Below, piece by piece: positions 53,575-58,497 of a stretch of 58,497 nt of DNA. How positions within the stretch are numbered: the first letter of the stretch is position 1; each line of letters starts with the position of its first letter. The notes under the pieces were generated by a model, which did not search any database, was not told where the DNA came from, and was given only the letters and a program-made list of their open reading frames with translations. Origin of the DNA: UBA10364 sp049611965 (GTDB taxonomy: Bacteria; Bacteroidota; Bacteroidia; Flavobacteriales; Schleiferiaceae); the NCBI GenBank assembly GCA_049611965.1, contig JBMZBC010000009.1:1-58497 (forward strand). The letters are read 5' to 3'. Made by a program: the position numbers and the translations under genes.

Positions 53575-54984
53575 ATGAGTGCAACGAATACAGTCCCTAT
53601 GGGGCAAAAAATAGCCTTTGGTATTGGTATGTTGGCGAATCAAATGTTCCCTGCAGCCATGAGTATTTTCATGGTTGTATTGGTCCAAGATTTGGGTTTC
53701 CCAGGTTGGATGTGGGGTGTCATTTTCTTTGCACCGCGGGCCTTTGATAGTATCATGGACCCGATCATGGGCTTCATTTCTGACAACACAAGAAGTAAAT
53801 GGGGACGCCGTCGCCAATACGTCTTTTGGGGCGCCTTGCTGATGGGTTTTGCATTTGCCATGCTTTGGCAGTTGTACCGTGAAAATAGTGTTGCATACAA
53901 CTTCACCTATGTGATGGTGTGGTCCTTTGTGTTCTATTTGGGTCTGACTATATTCGGCGTCCCATACGTAAGTATGGGCTACGAGATGAGTGACGATTAC
54001 CACGAACGCACAAGTGTAATGGCCATCTCACAGTGGATCGGTCAATGGGCCTGGGTTATTGCGCCATGGTTCTGGGTGATCATGTACGATCCGGCTTGGT
54101 TTCCATCTGCAGATGAAGCAACGCGCTCATTATCTATTTGGGTAGCAGTAGTATTTACGCTTTGTGCCATTGCCCCGGCGGTCTTTATCAAAGGAGAAAG
54201 CACCAAAGACCGCAGCGATTACGAGCCTTTAGACTTCAAAGGGATTCTGGGCAGTATTAATAAAATTGCGAAGAACTTCATAGAGGCCTTTTCGTCGCCG
54301 CCATTTAGAAAGTTGTGTATTGCGACTTTCTTAATTTTCAATGGCTTTAATACCGTGGCCAGCTTCACTTATTTTGTTATTCGTTCGCACCTCTTTAATG
54401 GTGCTGCTCCGGGCGTTTGGCCCACCCTGTTCGGTTCTGTAGGAGCTATCGTGACCACGTTTATTGTCATTCCTATTGTCGCTCGTATGGCGAAGACTAT
54501 GGGAAAGAAGCGCGCCTTTATTTTGTCGCAATCTATTTCTATTATTGGTTACACACTGCTTTGGTTCTTGATGATACCTGGCAAGCCGTACATGTTCCTT
54601 TTTGCATTACCGTTCCACTCTTTTGGTATCGGTGGACTGTTCACCATCATGATGTCCATGACCTCGGATGTTCTTGATATCGACGAGCTCAATACCGGCA
54701 AGCGCCGTGAGGGTGTCTTTGGCGCCATCTACTGGTGGATGGTGAAGCTCGGATTTGCCTTTGCCGGGGCGTTAAGTGGTCTCATTTTGACCTTGGTGAA
54801 TTACCAAAGTGGCGCAGAGGCGCAGCCGGAGGGCGCTGTGACTGGTCTTCGTTTAGTATTCTCGGGTCTCCCAATTATTTGTACGCTTATTGCTATTGCG
54901 GTGATGTGGAATTACAAGGTAGATGAGAATTACGCCAAGGAAGTTCGTGCGCAATTAGATGCTCGAAAGGCCGCTGAAGCTTAA
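53575..54984 (+). CDS. GPH-family/MFS sugar:cation symporter
   Basis: A 469-residue inner-membrane transporter with twelve predicted helices. The pattern FDSIMDPIMGFISDNTRSKWGRRR on the cytosolic side of helices 2-3 is the hallmark of the glycoside-pentoside-hexuronide:cation family (MelB type), which takes up sugars with Na+ or H+. Between genes for beta-glucanases and cytosolic glucan enzymes it probably imports laminari-oligosaccharides or gentiobiose-type sugars (inference). It follows GH30 immediately (stop at 53574, ATG at 53575), and the cytosolic GH17 starts 21 bases after it. Confidence 0.93.
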   Translation: MSATNTVPMGQKIAFGIGMLANQMFPAAMSIFMVVLVQDLGFPGWMWGVIFFAPRAFDSIMDPIMGFISDNTRSKWGRRRQYVFWGALLMGFAFAMLWQLYRENSVAYNFTYVMVWSFVFYLGLTIFGVPYVSMGYEMSDDYHERTSVMAISQWIGQWAWVIAPWFWVIMYDPAWFPSADEATRSLSIWVAVVFTLCAIAPAVFIKGESTKDRSDYEPLDFKGILGSINKIAKNFIEAFSSPPFRKLCIATFLIFNGFNTVASFTYFVIRSHLFNGAAPGVWPTLFGSVGAIVTTFIVIPIVARMAKTMGKKRAFILSQSISIIGYTLLWFLMIPGKPYMFLFALPFHSFGIGGLFTIMMSMTSDVLDIDELNTGKRREGVFGAIYWWMVKLGFAFAGALSGLILTLVNYQSGAEAQPEGAVTGLRLVFSGLPIICTLIAIAVMWNYKVDENYAKEVRAQLDARKAAEA

Positions 54985-55005
54985 CAATTATCCAAACCAA
55001 CCAAT

Positions 55006-55893
55006 ATGTCTTTTAGAGGAGATAAATTCATGTCACTTGCAGGAGGACCATCTCTTGCAATGTCAACAGCAGAGCTTCAGGCAGAAGCTAAAAAGTTGCT
55101 CGATGCCGGTATTCACGGTATTTGTTTTAGTGCCTATGACGAGGGTCAGGCACCTGGCGATCAACTGACAGAAGCACAGATTCGTCGCAAGCTAGAGATC
55201 TTGAAGCCGCACGTAGGATGGGTTAGAACGTTTTCTTGTACAGAAGGGAATGAGATTATTGCTCGAGTAGCTACCGAACTAGGTATTAAAACTTTGGTAG
55301 GCGCGTGGCTTGGCGACGATCTAGTAAAAAACGAAGAAGAGATTGCAGCACTCATAGCACTATGCGCCGAAGGCGTTGTTGATGTTGCTGCAGTAGGTAA
55401 TGAAGTATTGTATAGAGAGGATCTAGAATCGGCCCAATTGCTTGAGTACATCAATCGTGTAAAGGCACAGGTAAATGGTGTGCCCGTTGGGTATGTAGAT
55501 GCGTACTATGAGTTTACTGATTATCCTGCTATTGCCGATGCGTGTGACGTAATTTTGGCCAATTGTTATCCCTATTGGGAAGGTTGTTCGCTAGAGTACT
55601 CGCTTATGTATATGAAGCAGATGTATCAAGAAGCAAAGGATGCGGGTCGAGGTGAGAAGCGTGTAATCATCACAGAAACGGGTTGGCCTTCGAGCGGTCA
55701 AAGTATAGGTGGTGCTCATGCGTCGTTTAACAATAGCCTCAAGTACTTTATCAATTCTATTCGATGGTCGAACGAAAGTGGCATCGAAATGTTCTATTTT
55801 TCATCGTTTGATGAAAGTTGGAAAGTTGAAAAAGAAGGTGATGTTGGAGCTGCATGGGGACTTTGGGATAAAAATGAGAAGCTTAAGTTCTGA
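55006..55893 (+). CDS. Cytosolic GH17 glycosidase
   Basis: A 295-residue GH17 enzyme with no signal peptide, so it stays in the cytosol, unlike the GH17 lipoprotein earlier in the operon. The catalytic pair is Glu133 (AAVGNEVLY) and Glu224 (ITETGWPSSGQ), with the family barrel segments ANCYPYWEG and FYFSSFDESWK. It lacks any C-terminal extension. With GH149 it makes a complete inner pathway, hydrolysing or transferring beta-1,3-gluco-oligosaccharides after import. Its stop codon lies in a 16-bp perfect palindrome. Confidence 0.9.
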   Translation: MSFRGDKFMSLAGGPSLAMSTAELQAEAKKLLDAGIHGICFSAYDEGQAPGDQLTEAQIRRKLEILKPHVGWVRTFSCTEGNEIIARVATELGIKTLVGAWLGDDLVKNEEEIAALIALCAEGVVDVAAVGNEVLYREDLESAQLLEYINRVKAQVNGVPVGYVDAYYEFTDYPAIADACDVILANCYPYWEGCSLEYSLMYMKQMYQEAKDAGRGEKRVIITETGWPSSGQSIGGAHASFNNSLKYFINSIRWSNESGIEMFYFSSFDESWKVEKEGDVGAAWGLWDKNEKLKF

Positions 55894-55903
55894 TATATCA
55901 GAA
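55888..55903. repeat. 16-bp perfect palindrome at the operon end
   Basis: TTCTGATA/TATCAGAA spans the stop codon of the cytosolic GH17 gene, 23 bases before era. It has no good T run, so it is a weak terminator at best. It could be an operator. Confidence 0.6.
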
Positions 55904-55925
55904 TTATTCGCCTCATCTTTGCCGC

Positions 55926-56807
55926 ATGGAACACAAAGCGGGTTTTGTAAATATCATAGGCAATCCAAACGTTGGTAAAAGCACTTTGATGAACGCCTTG
56001 GTGGGTGAGCGATTGAGCATCATTACACCAAAGGCTCAAACTACCCGTCACCGTATTTTTGGCATTCTCAACGAACCGGAATACCAGATCGTTTTTTCAG
56101 ATACTCCGGGCGTCATTCAACCTGCGTACAAGATGCAGGAGCACATGATGAAGTTTGTCTCAGATGCCTTTGAGGATGCGGATGTGTTTCTCTATTTGGT
56201 AGAACCTGGGGATAGGGCTTTGAAAGATCAAGGATTCTTTGAAAAGTTACTCCGAACTAAAGTCCCAGTTTTATTAATCATCAATAAGATAGATACCACC
56301 GATCAAGAGAAACTTGAAGGGGAAGTAGACTATTGGGGCGAGGCCTTGCCGAATGCGGAAATCATTCCCATCTCAGCATTAAAAGAAGCCAACACAGCTT
56401 ATCTGTTGGAACGTCTGGTTTCGTTGATGCCTGTGAGTCCACCGTATTTTGAAAAGGACGCCTTGACCGATAAAACAGAGCGCTTTTTCGTCAGTGAGAT
56501 TATTCGAGAGCAGATCCTATTGAATTACAAGAAAGAGATTCCATACTCTGTAGAGATTGATGTGGAGGACTTCAAGGAAACCGAGGATATCATTAGAATG
56601 CGCGCAGTCATTTATGTAGCGCGCGACTCCCAAAAGGGAATCATCATTGGGCACCGCGGCACCATGCTCAAGAGGGTAGGTATAGGTGCAAGAAAACAAC
56701 TCGAGAAGTTCTTTGCTAAGAAGGTGCATCTTGAGACCTTTGTAAAAGTTAAAAAGAACTGGCGCGATAGTGATTTACATCTGAAGCGCTTCGGTTATAA
56801 ACAGTAG
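55926..56807 (+). CDS. era: GTPase Era
   Basis: Essential GTPase for 16S rRNA maturation and 30S assembly. The 293-residue protein has G1 GNPNVGKST (residues 12-20), G2 TTRHRI, G3 DTPGV, G4 NKID, and a C-terminal KH domain with KGIIIGHRGTMLKRVG. A CATCTTTG box at 55914-55921 ends 4 bases before the ATG, so a nearly leaderless message is possible. It lies 32 bases after the glucan operon on the same strand and 2 bases before der. Confidence 0.97.
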   Translation: MEHKAGFVNIIGNPNVGKSTLMNALVGERLSIITPKAQTTRHRIFGILNEPEYQIVFSDTPGVIQPAYKMQEHMMKFVSDAFEDADVFLYLVEPGDRALKDQGFFEKLLRTKVPVLLIINKIDTTDQEKLEGEVDYWGEALPNAEIIPISALKEANTAYLLERLVSLMPVSPPYFEKDALTDKTERFFVSEIIREQILLNYKKEIPYSVEIDVEDFKETEDIIRMRAVIYVARDSQKGIIIGHRGTMLKRVGIGARKQLEKFFAKKVHLETFVKVKKNWRDSDLHLKRFGYKQ

Positions 56808-56809
56808 GT

Positions 56810-58114
56810 ATGAGCAATATCGTTGCCATCGTGGGACGTCCAAATGTGGGGAAAAGCACGTTATTTAATAGACTAATCCAGCGCAGAGATGCTATTGTAG
56901 ATTCTGTTGCAGGTGTCACTCGTGACCGCCACTACGGGAAAAGCGATTGGAACGGTAAAGAATTTTCAGTGATCGATACCGGCGGGTACATCGAAGGTTC
57001 GGAGGATGTTTTTGAAGGGGAGATTCGCCAGCAGGTGGAATTGGCCCTTGATGAAGCTTCAGTCATCCTTTTTGTTTTGGATCTACAAGCGGGTCTGACA
57101 GAATTTGACAAAATCATTGCTGATCTACTCCGTAAAACGGAAAAGCCAGTAGTGTATGCCGTAAACAAGGTAGATAACAGCATGCTTGAGCTTGAGGCTA
57201 CGGAATTTTACGGCCTTGGGATTGAAAAATACCATACCATCTCTGCGGTGAACGGCGGAGGAACAGGTGACCTCTTGGATGAACTCACAGAGCACATGGA
57301 TGAAAATCCTGTGGACGATTTTGAGGACCTTCCAAAGATGGCTATCGTCGGTCGTCCAAATGCTGGAAAATCTTCTATTGTAAATGCGCTTTTTGATGAG
57401 GAACGCAACATTGTTACGGACATCGCAGGTACTACACGCGATACGGTAAATACCCGCTTCAACAAATTCGGTTTTGACTTTATGTTGCTCGACACAGCCG
57501 GGCTTCGTAAGAAGGGTAAGGTGCACGAGAACTTAGAGTTCTATTCCAACATGCGTTCTATTCGCGCTATTGAACATGCGGATGTGTGTATGATGGTGGT
57601 GGATGCAACGCGTGGTTTTGAATCGCAAGATTTGAGCATTGTTTCCTTGGTCGAGAAGAACAAGAAAGGACTGGTTATGGTCATCAATAAGTGGGATCTG
57701 GTTGCGAAGGAAACCAACACCATGCGCGATGCCGAGGCCTATATTCGAAAGAAACTAGAGCCGTTTACAGATTTTCCAATCATCTTCACCAGCGCACTTA
57801 CAAAGCAACGCGTATTGAAGGCTTTTGAAGAAGGTGTCAAGGTATACGATCGTCGAAAGCAACGTATTTCAACGTCGAAATTGAACGATACCATGCTAGA
57901 GATTATTCAGAACTATCCACCTCCAGCAGTGAAGGGGAAATATGTGAAGATCAAATTCTGTACGCAGTTGCCTACGCGTACACCGCAGTTTGCCTTTTTT
58001 GCGAACCTTCCGCAGTACATCAAGGAACCGTATAAGCGTTATTTAGAGAATAGAATGCGCAAGGAATTTGACTTCCACGGTGCACCGATAGAAATCTTCT
58101 TCCGTAAGAAGTAA
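56810..58114 (+). CDS. der: GTPase Der (EngA)
   Basis: Essential tandem-GTPase protein for 50S ribosome assembly. The 434-residue protein has two G domains: the first with GRPNVGKST (residues 8-16) and DTGGYIEG, the second (from about 175) with GRPNAGKSS and DTAGLRKKG, then a KH-like C-terminal domain ending in IEIFFRKK. It starts 2 bases after the era stop, so the two are cotranscribed, and its stop is adjacent to the convergent propeller gene at the window end. Confidence 0.97.
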   Translation: MSNIVAIVGRPNVGKSTLFNRLIQRRDAIVDSVAGVTRDRHYGKSDWNGKEFSVIDTGGYIEGSEDVFEGEIRQQVELALDEASVILFVLDLQAGLTEFDKIIADLLRKTEKPVVYAVNKVDNSMLELEATEFYGLGIEKYHTISAVNGGGTGDLLDELTEHMDENPVDDFEDLPKMAIVGRPNAGKSSIVNALFDEERNIVTDIAGTTRDTVNTRFNKFGFDFMLLDTAGLRKKGKVHENLEFYSNMRSIRAIEHADVCMMVVDATRGFESQDLSIVSLVEKNKKGLVMVINKWDLVAKETNTMRDAEAYIRKKLEPFTDFPIIFTSALTKQRVLKAFEEGVKVYDRRKQRISTSKLNDTMLEIIQNYPPPAVKGKYVKIKFCTQLPTRTPQFAFFANLPQYIKEPYKRYLENRMRKEFDFHGAPIEIFFRKK

Positions 58115-58497
58115 TTAAAGCTCATAGCAAATAATGGCGGCTCCTTGACGAAGGATTAAAACGGGCATTCCTGTTGGGCTCAATCTACCCGCCACTGCCG
58201 AACTGCCGGTGAAGCTGCCGTAGTTTTCTCCTGTTTTAAGGTTCACCACTTGGACGGCAGATGTCCCCATGATCAGACCAGTACCGCCAGGGTAGCACAA
58301 TACGTCCTTTATACCTTCAGCTTCAAACCTTTGAGTTCCGTTTTCACTGCGAACTTCGACCTCTTCTGTGCTCCAGACGACCTTACCGTAACTTTCGAAA
58401 CATAATCCGCGTACTTCACCTATTGGATCGGTAGAGGTAGCGCTCGAACCGTCCCAGCTTTGGCGCTGTACTTCGCCTTGTGCTCCAACACGTTCGG
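58115..58497 (-). CDS. C-terminal fragment of a beta-propeller protein, 5' end outside window
   Basis: The minus strand is open from the window edge to the stop at 58115, giving about 127 residues. The pattern of short repeats, such as RGLCFESYGKVVW, GTSAVQVVNLKTGENYGSF and VLILRQGAAIICYEL, suggests PQQ- or WD40-like propeller blades. Too little is visible for a function. It converges with der with no gap. Confidence 0.6.
   Translation of the reverse strand, partial: ERVGAQGEVQRQSWDGSSATSTDPIGEVRGLCFESYGKVVWSTEEVEVRSENGTQRFEAEGIKDVLCYPGGTGLIMGTSAVQVVNLKTGENYGSFTGSSAVAGRLSPTGMPVLILRQGAAIICYEL

Overview
The window looks like a chromosome segment of a marine, gliding-type Bacteroidetes, most likely order Flavobacteriales. 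Pointers are: secreted proteins with type IX secretion C-terminal sorting domains; many lipoproteins; large TonB-dependent receptors; a GldA-like ATPase; starts without clear Shine-Dalgarno sequences; and promoters that fit the Bacteroidetes sigma-factor pattern (TTG, about 20 bases, TAnnTTTG). Genus and species cannot be read from the sequence.

Layout. (1) 1-6.5 kb: an N-glycan breakdown cluster. A GH92 mannosidase (cut by the left edge) is divergent from an overlapping operon of aspartylglucosaminidase, GH20 hexosaminidase and a CutC-family protein. (2) 6.5-20.8 kb: housekeeping genes: ribF, tRNA-Leu, a flavin reductase-like protein, a DUF3127 protein, aat, an orphan peptide-type ABC permease, a C-terminal processing protease, tig-clpP-clpX, a YebC-family gene, nth without its iron-sulfur cysteines, a bcp peroxiredoxin and recA. 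(3) 20.9-29.8 kb: a TonB-dependent receptor, a TPR lipoprotein, a glycerophosphodiesterase, an oligopeptidase B-like lipoprotein with gldA, and three small minus-strand genes. (4) 30-35.8 kb: an accessory region that begins at initiator tRNA-Met. It holds small lipoproteins, an Xre regulator, a Kazal-like protein, a T9SS protein and a NYN-LOTUS protein. Five copies of a short repeat separate these genes, and the tRNA terminator is duplicated 4.1 kb away. (5) 36-46 kb: a beta-propeller phytase with its TonB receptor, several lipoproteins, a T9SS-exported GH16 laminarinase-type enzyme and a three-domain SGNH/NTF2-like/DUF1684 fusion. (6) 46.4-55.9 kb: a tight operon for beta-glucan use: GH149 phosphorylase, GH17 lipoprotein, clan GH-A lipoprotein, GH30 lipoprotein, GPH/MFS symporter and a cytosolic GH17. 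era and der follow directly. A PQQ/WD-like fragment ends the window.

How the parts work together (inference). Surface or periplasmic GH16, GH17, GH-A and GH30 enzymes would cut and debranch laminarin-like beta-1,3/1,6-glucan. The symporter would import the short products. The cytosolic GH17 and the GH149 phosphorylase would finish them, with phosphorolysis saving ATP as glucose-1-phosphate. No SusC/SusD pair is present. The phytase/TonB pair would harvest phosphate from phytate, and the first cluster would strip N-glycans down to the Asn-GlcNAc bond. No CRISPR array, prophage, transposase or integrase was seen.
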